Assembly: GCF_003346865.1 (NCBI RefSeq)
Contig: NZ_QDKL01000002.1
Span: 806,001 to 870,000, forward strand
DNA from: Halobacteriovorax vibrionivorans
GTDB lineage: Bacteria > Bdellovibrionota > Bacteriovoracia > Bacteriovoracales > Bacteriovoracaceae
Direction of reading: 5' to 3'
Length of the DNA: 64,000 nt
Positions 1 through 7,982 of the stretch are shown in pieces. Made by a program: the position numbers and the translations under genes. Within the stretch, counting starts at the first letter, position 1; each line of letters starts with the position of its first letter. Under the pieces are notes generated by a model that did not search any database, had not been told where the DNA came from, and saw nothing but the letters and a program-made list of their open reading frames with translations.

Positions 1-36
1 ATGTTACATTAAAACAATAATCGAAATGGAGATCTT

Positions 37-324
37 ATGTCGAGTCGCATTAAAATTATTGATAACTTATCTAATTCTACCCTATATGAGTTTTCAATGG
101 AAGACGCAGACCGTGCATATGAGAAGTCAGAGGAACTTGAGGAAATGGGGCTTGATATAAAGCTTATTATCCCTTCAGTTTCAGAAACACTCATTAAATC
201 TCTAGGTGCAAATGCTGATAAAATTGAAAAACTCAAAGAAATGATGGATGAAGAAATTGCATCCCATATCGAAGAAGAAGGTAGTTGCTCAATTTGTCTT
301 CCCGATGGAAAGATTCATCAATAA
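37..324 (+). CDS. Small acidic hypothetical protein
   Basis: I do not recognise this 95-residue protein. It is acidic and predicted mostly helical, with an E/D/K-rich middle and a C-terminal CSIC pair (CxxC) followed by a short tail. It has no signal peptide or membrane segment, so it is probably cytosolic. A GGAG ribosome site lies at 28-31, five bases before the ATG, which supports the start. It converges with the pilin-like gene, with only three bases between the two stop codons. The lone CxxC could be a redox or metal site, but that is a guess. The coding call rests on the ribosome site and the clean reading frame. Confidence 0.75.
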   Translation: MSSRIKIIDNLSNSTLYEFSMEDADRAYEKSEELEEMGLDIKLIIPSVSETLIKSLGANADKIEKLKEMMDEEIASHIEEEGSCSICLPDGKIHQ

Positions 325-327
325 GAG

Positions 328-1164
328 CTAAAACTCTTCGTTCATCAAGGCTTCCATCTTCTTATTTGATTCTTGAAGTACCTTTAAAGACTCCATTGCC
401 TTTTGAAGTTCAGGACTATCTTGAACGGCCTTCTTGATATCTTCCTGTGAAATTTGCTGTCCCGTTTTCTGACTTGCTTCCTGTATAGACCTTTGAAAGA
501 CCTTGTCCATATCATCCTTTGAACTTAAACTCTCACTACTGCTGTCATCTGCAGAACTTACACTCTCACTACTGCTATCATCCTGAGATTCATTAGTAGT
601 TTCCGTGTTAGAAATTACAGAAGGACCAAGAGGGAGATAAAGCCCTCCTAAAACACCACAATCAGAGATCTTATTCTCATTATCAACATACATATCAATC
701 TCAAAACTCTTATTTAGTTTTTTCGCTCCATAGGAAGTATTATTTATTCGCGTAAGCTCAACGTTTAAGACGGCCTCACCGCGGTGAAGTTCGCGATCTT
801 CAATCTTATTAACAAATAGATCACTTATATACATCGATGAAAGAATATAGTTAGTAGCGGCCACTTTTTCTTCAAGAGAATACTTTGCTTCACCATCAGG
901 TCTTAAAATCTTTTCTACTATTAATCGATTCTCTAAGCGGCCAAGCTTCTCAAAAGTTCTTTTACAAGTTCCAGGCTTCCCCATATAGGCCTTCATCCCC
1001 TGAAAGTAGTTATTTAACTCGGTTTTATTGATATTTGTCTTTGTCGATTTAATCTGATTTTGCTGATATTTCATAAACGCTAAAGCTAAGAAACCCAAAA
1101 GTCCCGCAGCAATAACTATTTCCATTAAGGTAAAACCATTCTCATTTTTCGTAAATTTAAGCAT
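328..1164 (-). CDS. Type IV pilin-like protein (N-terminal methylation motif)
   Basis: A 278-residue protein with a classic class III prepilin signal. A short charged leader (MLKFTKNENG) is followed by the FTLMEIV methylation/cleavage box and a hydrophobic helix of about 20 residues. Prepilin peptidase would cut after the Gly and methylate the Phe; Glu5 of the mature protein is present. The body is longer than a major pilin. It carries a duplicated Ser/Asp/Glu-rich stretch (about residues 195-222, DDSSSES repeated) and a Gln/Lys-rich helical tail. This fits a pseudopilin or minor pilin of a type IV pilus or type II secretion system. No other pilus gene is in the window, so the system is unknown. 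Confidence 0.8.
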   Translation of the reverse strand: MLKFTKNENGFTLMEIVIAAGLLGFLALAFMKYQQNQIKSTKTNINKTELNNYFQGMKAYMGKPGTCKRTFEKLGRLENRLIVEKILRPDGEAKYSLEEKVAATNYILSSMYISDLFVNKIEDRELHRGEAVLNVELTRINNTSYGAKKLNKSFEIDMYVDNENKISDCGVLGGLYLPLGPSVISNTETTNESQDDSSSESVSSADDSSSESLSSKDDMDKVFQRSIQEASQKTGQQISQEDIKKAVQDSPELQKAMESLKVLQESNKKMEALMNEEF

Positions 1165-1230
1165 GGGTATATTTTAGTGGATAAATGGATTTTATGGTAG
1201 TAGGTATTTCATGTAGTTTCGGGAACTTGT

Positions 1231-1290
1231 ACAAAAAAGGCCACCTTTCGGTGGCCTTATATATCTATTTTATCTTAGATATTTTTTGCT
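1231..1290. repeat. 60-bp perfect direct repeat, copy 1 (contains a terminator hairpin)
   Basis: This 60-bp block is repeated without mismatch at 1393-1452. It holds the hairpin GGCCACC-TTTC-GGTGGCC at 1239-1256, flanked by an A6 run that reads as T6 on the minus strand. It is therefore shaped as a minus-strand intrinsic terminator. The rest of the unit is AT-rich. A plus-strand open frame across both copies (1185-1454) is an artefact of the duplication. Confidence 0.9.
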
Positions 1291-1392
1291 CATCCTGCGG
1301 CAAAAGTGCCCCAACGGGCAGTTTTGAAGCAGAGATGGATGTGATTCAAGAATCAAAGAGCGAAGCTCGCGTGATTCGGTTGTTTACCACAA
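1291..1392 (-). other. Spacer with two perfect hairpins between the duplicated terminators
   Basis: Between the two 60-bp repeats the minus strand can form two strong hairpins. One has GAATCA pairing with TGATTC around an inner GAGC-TTC-GCTC. The other has CAAAA and TGCCC pairing with GGGCA and TTTTG, interrupted by a C-C mismatch. There is no convincing reading frame. Whether it is transcribed depends on read-through of the upstream terminator. It may be a degenerate relative of the structured element at 1450-1620, but sequence similarity to it is not clear. Confidence 0.4.
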
Positions 1393-1452
1393 ACAAAAAA
1401 GGCCACCTTTCGGTGGCCTTATATATCTATTTTATCTTAGATATTTTTTGCT
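1393..1452. repeat. 60-bp perfect direct repeat, copy 2
   Basis: Identical to 1231-1290. It is the copy nearer to rpsA and so is the first intrinsic terminator a minus-strand rpsA transcript meets. Confidence 0.9.
1395..1418 (-). terminator. Intrinsic terminator of rpsA
   Basis: On the minus strand a 7-bp GC-rich stem (GGCCACC/GGTGGCC, tetraloop GAAA) is followed by six T residues. It sits about 200 bases past the rpsA stop codon, after the structured element at 1450-1620. Confidence 0.75.
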
Positions 1453-1620
1453 AACTTTAGCGAAGCTAAAGTGTCGCTTTCTGCTCGCCAACTTTCCCAT
1501 TGCTCCTGAGGCGAACCGCTCGGGCTTGAACCCTCGCTCTCGGCATCAGTCTCTAGCTAAAGAGATGGGGAGCTGGCATAGCGTCCAATAGTTTGCCCTT
1601 GGGCAAACAATGACGCTATT
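1450..1620 (-). ncRNA. Structured 3' element, copy A (stop-codon-linked RNA motif)
   Basis: Reading the minus strand, the element starts on the rpsA stop codon. Helix P1 (1612-1619 with 1578-1585, 8 bp perfect) encloses hairpin P2 (1601-1608 with 1591-1598, 8 bp). The internal loop has ATT on one side and TATTG on the other. Next come the strand GCTCCCCAT, a hairpin with apical GGGTTCAAGCCC, a box reading GCCTC-AGGAGC-AATGGGAAAG, and a final hairpin P5 (1454-1472, ACTTTAGC/GCTAAAGT). GCTCC (1569-1573) can pair with GGAGC (1502-1506). The same order recurs at 19344-19518 and 42394-42561. I do not recognise the family. Confidence 0.65.
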
Positions 1621-3349
1621 CCTCATTTCCTAGGTTGAAACCCTTAAGAACGTCACCAAGAGTTGCAGACTTAACTACATCTTGTTGCATTCCTTGAGTA
1701 TCAGAGTTTAGAGCAGACTTGATAGAAAGAGCAATTTTCTTCGCATCTTTATCAAGAGAGATAACCATAGCCTTAACTACGTCACCTTTCTTAACTACGT
1801 CTTCTGGCTTCTCAACTCTATCTTCAGATAGTTCAGAGATGTGAACTAGACCTTCAATACCAGTTTCAAGTTCAACGAAAGCACCAAAATCAGTTACTCT
1901 AACGATTTGAGCTTCAACGATTGTACCAACTGGAAGTCTTGTTTCAATCTTCTTCCAAGGATCTTCTTTAAGTTGTTTAACACCTAGACAGAATTTTTGG
2001 TTTTCTTTATCAACTGAAACTACAGCAGCTTCAATCTCGTCACCAACATTGTATTCTTCGTTTAGGTTGATATTCTTCTTAGTCCAAGAGAAATCAGATA
2101 CGTGAATTAGTGCATCTACTTCTTCTCCAAGGTCAACGAAGATTCCAAATTCAACAATTGATTTGATTTTTCCGTTAACTTTTGAACCAACAGGGAACTT
2201 AGCTTCTAGAGCATCCCATGGGTTTTCTTGAAGTTGCTTGATACCAAGAGAGATTCTCTTGTTTTCTACATCTACTTCTAGAACCTGAGCTTCAACAATT
2301 TCACCTACAGTGAAGTGCTTAGTTGGGTTCTTGATAGAGTTTGTCCATGACATTTCAGAAACGTGGATTAGACCTTCGATTCCGTCATCAAGTTCAATGA
2401 AGATACCGTAATCTTTAACAGATACGATTTCACCTTTAACTTTAGTTCCTGCAACGTATTTCTCGTTAGCAGTTTCCCATGGATTATCTTGAACTTGCTT
2501 AAGACCAAGAGATACTCTTTCTTTTTCTTTATCAAACTTAAGAATCTTAACTTCGATTTCGTCACCAAGAGTTAGGATATTAGATGGGTGCTTAACACGT
2601 CCCCATGACATATCAGTGATGTGTAGAAGACCGTCAATTCCACCTAGATCGATGAATGCACCGTAATCAGTGATGTTTTTAACGATACCCTTAACAACCA
2701 TTCCTTCTTCAATTTGAGAAAGAACTTCACCACGTAGCTTACCTCTTTCTTCTTGAAGAATAGCTCTTCTAGAAAGAACGATGTTTCCACGTTTCTTGTT
2801 GAATTTAATAACTTTGAATTCCATCTTTTTACCGATGTACTTATCAAGGTTTCTAGTAGGTCTAACATCAATTTGTGAACCTGGTAAGAATGCCTTAACA
2901 CCGATATCAACAGAAAGACCACCCTTAACTTTTGCAACAACAGTACCAGTAACTGGAGTACCATCTTCACAAGCTTCAGAAATTTTATCCCAAGCTTTAA
3001 GGATTTGAGCTTTGTCCATTGAAAGAACAAGGTTTCCTAGGTGTGACTCTAGCTTATCTAAATAAACTTCAATTTCGTCACCCATAGATACTTTTAGAGA
3101 ACCATCGTAGTTAGTGAATTCTCTTTTTGGAACTAGTCCTTCTTGCTTGTAACCAATGTCAACAAGAACATAGTCTGGTGAAATGTTAACAACTTTACCC
3201 TTGAAAACTTCACCTTCTGTGAAAGTTGGAGTTTCTGTCGAATCTAATAGTTTCGAAAACTCTGTCTCTTCCTTTGTCTCGATGTCTTCACCAAGAACAA
3301 CTTCGTAATCTTGCATCCAAGATTGTTTTAGATTGTTTAAATCTGTCAT
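1616..3349 (-). CDS. rpsA: 30S ribosomal protein S1
   Basis: This 577-residue protein has six S1 RNA-binding domains, beginning near residues 45, 130, 215, 300, 387 and 474. Repeats 3 to 6 show the strong G-x-V-x-G-x-[IV] ... DYGxF[IV]-L ... GL[IL]H[IV]S/T pattern, while repeats 1 and 2 are diverged, as in other S1 proteins. S1 recruits mRNA to the 30S subunit and helps melt structured leaders. The length is close to the usual 550-580, and the C-terminus ends in the ATLGD-L-K type tail seen in other S1 proteins. It is monocistronic, with its own promoter at 3472-3500. Its stop codon lies inside the first helix of the structured element at 1450-1620. Confidence 0.97.
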   Translation of the reverse strand: MTDLNNLKQSWMQDYEVVLGEDIETKEETEFSKLLDSTETPTFTEGEVFKGKVVNISPDYVLVDIGYKQEGLVPKREFTNYDGSLKVSMGDEIEVYLDKLESHLGNLVLSMDKAQILKAWDKISEACEDGTPVTGTVVAKVKGGLSVDIGVKAFLPGSQIDVRPTRNLDKYIGKKMEFKVIKFNKKRGNIVLSRRAILQEERGKLRGEVLSQIEEGMVVKGIVKNITDYGAFIDLGGIDGLLHITDMSWGRVKHPSNILTLGDEIEVKILKFDKEKERVSLGLKQVQDNPWETANEKYVAGTKVKGEIVSVKDYGIFIELDDGIEGLIHVSEMSWTNSIKNPTKHFTVGEIVEAQVLEVDVENKRISLGIKQLQENPWDALEAKFPVGSKVNGKIKSIVEFGIFVDLGEEVDALIHVSDFSWTKKNINLNEEYNVGDEIEAAVVSVDKENQKFCLGVKQLKEDPWKKIETRLPVGTIVEAQIVRVTDFGAFVELETGIEGLVHISELSEDRVEKPEDVVKKGDVVKAMVISLDKDAKKIALSIKSALNSDTQGMQQDVVKSATLGDVLKGFNLGNEE

Positions 3350-3405
3350 AATTTACCTCACGGCAGACAACTGAAAGTGTCCAATCAGCGTCTTAATTTT
3401 GATAT

Positions 3406-3424
3406 CTAAAGGCAAAGCCTTTAG
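3406..3424 (-). promoter_or_regulatory. Hairpin in the rpsA leader
   Basis: A perfect 8-bp stem with a 3-base loop (CTAAAGGC-TTT-GCCTTTAG on the minus strand) lies about 60 bases upstream of the rpsA ATG, inside the predicted 115-nt leader. S1 is known to autoregulate its translation through leader structure in other bacteria; a role here is inference. Confidence 0.45.
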
Positions 3425-3471
3425 CGCAAATCTCTTCTACTGAAGACAATTTACATTTTTTGATTTTGCGC

Positions 3472-3500
3472 ATCTTATGATTTTTGGGACTCTACGTCAA
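3472..3500 (-). promoter_or_regulatory. Sigma-70-type promoter for rpsA
   Basis: On the minus strand, TTGACG (3500-3495) and TAAGAT (3477-3472) are separated by exactly 17 bases. Transcription would start near 3465 and give a leader of about 115 nt. Confidence 0.7.
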
Positions 3501-3512
3501 CAATAAAACCTA

Positions 3513-4661
3513 TTAATTATAGAATCTTATACGTTTATTAAGGTGCTTTTCGTAGAGTTTGAATAAATTGTATTTATAGCCATCAATACCGTGCTCATTC
3601 CATAATTCATCACGAGAATTAAAACACGCCTGCTTATACTCTTTATTCTTTAAGACGATCTCTTTCACCTTGGATCTAAGCTCTCTTGCATCTCCTTGTC
3701 GATAAGTTTCAAGGGAGCCATGATAAATTCGATGAAGTTCCTGAGTTGTGGCATTACGCGGCACAACAGTTGGAATTCCTTTTAAGATGGCCAAGAGTGC
3801 ATAATCTTCAATTGGTGACTTTGAAGTATATGATATCCAAATATCAGAGCGTACATTGTAAATATCATCGGCCTCATGAAACTCGACATAATTCTCAAGC
3901 TTATATTCTGCAATTTTTTCCTGAAGCGGCTTATAAAGTATATTTCTTTTCCATTTACGATTAGAGAAAATATGTAATTTAAAGCGCTTTGGCATTGTGC
4001 TGTCGAGATTTAAGGCCCATAAACTTTCAAGACAGACAGTTAAGTCATTTAATTCAACTTCATGATCATTAACCCAGCAAGATAAGTGTGTTAGGCTTTC
4101 CTCATCGAAAGTATACTTCTGATCAAAGTTAATTTTATCGACACCAAGACCTGAAGAATAAATCTTTCTTACGGGAACATCCATATGAGCATTGATTGAC
4201 TCTATCATCTCTCTAAAAGGAATGAAGATCAGATCGATCCTTTTAATTAATGGACGATACCAGAACTGCTTGTAAAACTTCTTCATTTCAAAATTAATTG
4301 TAAAGAATAAGGCAGTGAGGTTTCTCTTTCTTAAATAAGAGGCTAAAGGCCAAAGAAAGTTTAATTGATAGCAGTGAACAATATTAATATCGTATCTTTT
4401 GATGATACCTCTAAGTTTATTTAACTTATACCAATTCCAGACACGAAGCTTTGTTGTCCCTGTATGAAAAATACAATCAATCCCCGCCTTCTTACATTCA
4501 CGATGTAGAAACGAGTCTTTTAAACAGTATAGAAAAATATTATGCCCAATTTCTTTTAGCAGTAAGCAATCTCTAATGAGCATTCTCTCTCTAGAGCCAG
4601 AGTTATACGTAGGTGATACGTAGAGAATATTTTGTTGTTTTCTAAAGATATTAATCATCAT
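3513..4661 (-). CDS. Glycosyltransferase, GT-B/GT4-like
   Basis: A 382-residue protein with the outline of a GT-B glycosyltransferase. The N-terminal Rossmann half opens with ILYVSPTYNSGS and RERMLIRD-LLLKEIGH. A second Rossmann half follows, with a conserved-looking donor-site stretch near residues 300-320 (SPIED-ALLAILKGIPTVVPR). It has no signal or membrane segment, so it likely acts at the cytoplasmic face. It starts in a TAATG overlap with the DUF3108 lipoprotein gene and is the last gene of the lpx operon. A role in LPS core or lipid A sugar addition is therefore plausible; Bdellovibrio lipid A is known to carry sugars in place of phosphates. The substrate is unknown. Confidence 0.7.
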   Translation of the reverse strand: MMINIFRKQQNILYVSPTYNSGSRERMLIRDCLLLKEIGHNIFLYCLKDSFLHRECKKAGIDCIFHTGTTKLRVWNWYKLNKLRGIIKRYDINIVHCYQLNFLWPLASYLRKRNLTALFFTINFEMKKFYKQFWYRPLIKRIDLIFIPFREMIESINAHMDVPVRKIYSSGLGVDKINFDQKYTFDEESLTHLSCWVNDHEVELNDLTVCLESLWALNLDSTMPKRFKLHIFSNRKWKRNILYKPLQEKIAEYKLENYVEFHEADDIYNVRSDIWISYTSKSPIEDYALLAILKGIPTVVPRNATTQELHRIYHGSLETYRQGDARELRSKVKEIVLKNKEYKQACFNSRDELWNEHGIDGYKYNLFKLYEKHLNKRIRFYN

Positions 4662-5746
4662 TATTTCTTATATTCACCTTTCTTATGACTAATAAGCTCA
4701 CCTTTTACAGCACCTATTTTAATTTTAGCGGCAAATTTTAGAAGCATTCGACTCTCATCAGTTGAGAACCAAAAGTTAATATCTCCAGACTTTTTCAAAA
4801 CACCAGGAAACTGAGTTTGTGCTGTTATTCGATAAGCCTGAAACTTCTTATTCATGACTTCGACTTCTTCTACATTATCCACTTCTGCTTTTAAGATCCA
4901 AACCTTCCCTCTTGTTACAATTGGGAATTCAAATTTTGAACCAATTTTCATTGGTAGCCCGCGCAGGAAATATAATGCAGAGAAAGAGTCAGTAAAATAA
5001 CGTGGTAAGTATTCTTGAATTTTTTTATTCTTAGTCTTTCCATCTTTTAAGCGATGATAAAAGAAATAAGTCTTTAACTTATCATGATCAAATAATTGTA
5101 GATCATCAACAAGCTGACCAGACTCTCTTTGCTTCATTTCATACTTAAGAGGTGAAAAGCCACCTTTTTCAATATCAACATAAACATCGAGTGTATCTTT
5201 TAACTTATAAATACCTTCAAAGTATTCTGCAGATTCTAAAAGCCCATTAACATGGAGAACTTCTTTACCACCCATTGTCGCCATTGGCATTGTTCTAATG
5301 GTTGCTGTGCCTGCTTTAAAAATTGACCACCCAATTTCAAACTTAAATTCTTCTCCAATTAAATACATTGGACGATAAGACTTCCAATACTCTTTAGACT
5401 TTTCATCAATCGCAATATATTGCTCAGGATAATCATCAAGAGTCTGAGGGTTTATAATTTTTTCTTCTTTTTTCTCTATCTTCTTTTTGGTTACTTTTTC
5501 TTTAAGCTTCTTCTCTTTGGCCTTTTCTTTTTTGACGATTTCTTTTTCTTCTTTAGTTGGCTCTTGAGTTGCTGACTTCAATGATGGTTCGGCAACAGGA
5601 TTTTCTGTTTTAAACTTTTCTAAGGTTTCACGGTCACCATTTTCAAAGATCTCAACGAGATCTTTTTCATCACTCTCACCTTGCATAAGTGCCCCAGCAC
5701 AACTAACAAGTAATAGAAAAAGTATGATTGAAAGAAGTTTATTCAA
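4661..5746 (-). CDS. DUF3108 family lipoprotein
   Basis: A 361-residue predicted lipoprotein. The hydrophobic signal ends in the lipobox LVSC (Cys about residue 16), so the protein should be lipidated and held in an envelope membrane. A highly charged Lys/Glu-rich linker spans about residues 62-98, long enough to cross part of the periplasm. The remainder (about 115-355) looks like a DUF3108 domain, a beta-rich fold of unassigned function, beginning with YLIGEEFKFEIGWSIFKAG. It overlaps lpxK by a few bases and is coupled to the glycosyltransferase behind it, so it probably works in LPS or outer-membrane assembly. Function unknown. Confidence 0.8.
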   Translation of the reverse strand: MNKLLSIILFLLLVSCAGALMQGESDEKDLVEIFENGDRETLEKFKTENPVAEPSLKSATQEPTKEEKEIVKKEKAKEKKLKEKVTKKKIEKKEEKIINPQTLDDYPEQYIAIDEKSKEYWKSYRPMYLIGEEFKFEIGWSIFKAGTATIRTMPMATMGGKEVLHVNGLLESAEYFEGIYKLKDTLDVYVDIEKGGFSPLKYEMKQRESGQLVDDLQLFDHDKLKTYFFYHRLKDGKTKNKKIQEYLPRYFTDSFSALYFLRGLPMKIGSKFEFPIVTRGKVWILKAEVDNVEEVEVMNKKFQAYRITAQTQFPGVLKKSGDINFWFSTDESRMLLKFAAKIKIGAVKGELISHKKGEYKK

Positions 5747-6830
5747 CTTGCCCCCTAGAGTCTCTAATAACAGAATTAATTCTTTGTTTTACCAATTCCT
5801 CACCCTTTAGAAATTCAATTCCAATTTGTAAGTAATGGATGCGCTCACTACTTGAACACCTCTTCATTTTAACAATATCTTTTTCTGTTGTAAGAATGAT
5901 GGCATCCTTTTCTTCCGCTAAGGACACTAAGCTTTCTAACTCACTGACTTTATATAGGTGATGGTCAGGAAAATTAAAATCATCAACTATATTGGCGTTT
6001 AGCTGTTTAACTAACTTTAAAAAAGACTGTGGTGAAGCTAACCCAGATACACAAATAACATTCTTTCCATTTAATTCATCAAGAGCAATATCTTCTTCAT
6101 GTAAGAGGTTTCTAATCGCCCCCGGTGCATACTTAAACTGACCACTTGGTGTATCTTTCTTACAGTGAGTAAGGACAAACTTTTCCAATTCATCTAATTC
6201 ACTTCTATCAACCAAATCAGCTCGTCCAAATAAGACGACATCTGCTTCCTTAAGAGCACTTAGTCCCTCTCTAAGATATCCCCTAGGTGGACAATGATAT
6301 TTTGAAATCGGTAAAAGAGAGTCAAATAGTACGATATTTAAATCACGCTCTATTTTTAAATGTTGGAACCCATCATCAAGTAGGACGATATCGGCCTTCT
6401 CTTCTTCATAGTAGCGTCTTAGATTATCTCTACGGTCAGCTCCAACAACAACACTAGCATTCTTTAAGTTTCGACTTAAGACTAGGGCCTCATCTCCAAA
6501 AACAAATGGGTTTTCAGATATTTTCTTTCCCGTCTTAATAATTCCGCTAGAGTTTTCAAGCTCGCCTTTATAGCCTCTTGTTAGAACCATTGTCTTTTTT
6601 TCTAGTGAGTCATTTAGATAATTCCCTATCCATAAAGTGAATGGTGTTTTACCTGTTCCACCAAGAGATAGGTTTCCAATACTAATAATAGGCACTTCAA
6701 ACTTTGAAGAATTAAAAACTCCCATCTTAAACGCGAAACGACGAAGACGATAGATCCATTCCCACAAGAAACTTACTGGAGTAAGAAGCTGGGATAGCAT
6801 GTTGAAAACTTTTACATTTAACTGACTCAT
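5739..6830 (-). CDS. lpxK: Tetraacyldisaccharide 4'-kinase (lipid A biosynthesis)
   Basis: LpxK phosphorylates the 4' position of the tetraacylated disaccharide-1-phosphate on the cytoplasmic face of the inner membrane, giving lipid IVA. The 363-residue length is near the usual 320-350. The Walker A region is clear (ISIGNLSLGGTGKTPF, about residues 47-62), the following LTRGY motif is present, and the LLDDGFQHL box near residue 150 is characteristic of LpxK. The N-terminal amphipathic segment anchors the enzyme to the membrane. It lies between lpxB and the DUF3108 lipoprotein in one tight operon. No phosphate-pathway residue seems missing, so a 4'-phosphate is probably added even if later removed or capped. 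Confidence 0.95.
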   Translation of the reverse strand: MSQLNVKVFNMLSQLLTPVSFLWEWIYRLRRFAFKMGVFNSSKFEVPIISIGNLSLGGTGKTPFTLWIGNYLNDSLEKKTMVLTRGYKGELENSSGIIKTGKKISENPFVFGDEALVLSRNLKNASVVVGADRRDNLRRYYEEEKADIVLLDDGFQHLKIERDLNIVLFDSLLPISKYHCPPRGYLREGLSALKEADVVLFGRADLVDRSELDELEKFVLTHCKKDTPSGQFKYAPGAIRNLLHEEDIALDELNGKNVICVSGLASPQSFLKLVKQLNANIVDDFNFPDHHLYKVSELESLVSLAEEKDAIILTTEKDIVKMKRCSSSERIHYLQIGIEFLKGEELVKQRINSVIRDSRGQVE

Positions 6831-6845
6831 GAGTCTTTTTTCCTA

Positions 6846-7982
6846 TTATCCTTCAGGGTAAGCTTGCTTAAGCTTATCAATCAAATACTGAGAGATCTCA
6901 ATATCCTCTCCCTCAGTTAATTCTTTTACTTTCTTGAGTTCATTAATAACAAACTCATAACGTTCTTTATTTTCAAATAACTCTTTTGCCTTCCTCTCTA
7001 AATTATAATGGCCAAAAGCATCTCCTAATAACTCAGGATAGACATCATGTCCGAGAATGAGATTAGGTATTGAAACAAAACCCTTATATTTTACGATATT
7101 CTCAGCAATAAAAGTATTGAGTAAATTTAAATCATAAGAAATAACACTTGGTACACCATATAAGGCAAGTGAGAGATTTACCGTACCACTAGTTGCAAAA
7201 GAAAAATCTGCTTCTTTTAAAGCTTCATCTAGTTGATCATCACGATAAATTTTATCAAACTCACCTTCAAAACGAGAGAAGAGTTCATTATCAACAGAGC
7301 TTGCCTTAACAATAGTTAAGTTAAAATTATATTTCTTTTTAAGATTTCTTACGGCCTTTATGAATTCTGGAAGCATAAATTCAATTTCAAACCGACGACT
7401 ACCAGGAAGAAGAAGTAAGTTAAATTCTTCGTTCTTAAAGTCTACACTTCTGCGTGTAAAATCTTTAAGAAGCGGCTTTGTCTTTTTCAAAAGAGGATGC
7501 TCAATTGTAATGGCCTTACTTACACCACGATCCATAAACCACTTTTTTTCAAAGGGTAAGATGCAAAAAAGCGTATCAACAGATTGTTGGAGATACTTCG
7601 TTCTCCATTCTTTCCAAACCCATGCCTGAGGTGCAACATAATAGAGAACTTTTACACCTAATTTCTCAAGTTTCATTGCTAACTTTAGATTAAAGGTTTG
7701 AAAATCAATCAGTATAGCAACCTTAGTATCTCTCTTCTTTACTTCATCGATAAGATGACGATATGCCTTGTAGTAAAAAGGAACCTTTCGTATTGCTTCA
7801 GTGACTCCCCAAGTTGAGAAGTCCTTTAATTCGTATAGTAGTTCAACGCCAGACTCTTTCATCTGACTACCGCCTACTCCATAGAAATGGATATCCGAAG
7901 CCCCTTCTTTAAGGGACGGAAGAAATGTCATTGCATGTTCTTCACCAGATTTCTCACCAGCAATAATTAGACAGCTTTTCAA
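6846..7982 (-). CDS. lpxB: Lipid-A-disaccharide synthase
   Basis: LpxB (GT19) joins UDP-2,3-diacylglucosamine and lipid X to make the lipid A disaccharide. The 378-residue protein has the N-terminal box AGEKSGEEHA (the family's AGE-SGD-HG), the central VAPQAWVWKEWR region and a C-terminal donor domain starting with LLLPGSRRFEIE. The start is TTG: the frame opens at 7982 in a TTGA overlap with the stop of the upstream oxidoreductase gene, and AAAGAGG lies about nine bases before it. The overlap implies translational coupling with its neighbour. Confidence 0.95.
   Translation of the reverse strand: MKSCLIIAGEKSGEEHAMTFLPSLKEGASDIHFYGVGGSQMKESGVELLYELKDFSTWGVTEAIRKVPFYYKAYRHLIDEVKKRDTKVAILIDFQTFNLKLAMKLEKLGVKVLYYVAPQAWVWKEWRTKYLQQSVDTLFCILPFEKKWFMDRGVSKAITIEHPLLKKTKPLLKDFTRRSVDFKNEEFNLLLLPGSRRFEIEFMLPEFIKAVRNLKKKYNFNLTIVKASSVDNELFSRFEGEFDKIYRDDQLDEALKEADFSFATSGTVNLSLALYGVPSVISYDLNLLNTFIAENIVKYKGFVSIPNLILGHDVYPELLGDAFGHYNLERKAKELFENKERYEFVINELKKVKELTEGEDIEISQYLIDKLKQAYPEG

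Noticed and set aside
1185..1454. Plus-strand reading frame of 89 codons
   Set aside because: It simply spans the two 60-bp terminator repeats; the peptide repeats itself at both ends and there is no ribosome site.
1510..1545. GGTTCAAGCCC as a tRNA T-arm
   Set aside because: It is the apical part of P3 in the structured element. No acceptor stem or anticodon arm can be built, and copy C replaces the loop by GTTTAT.
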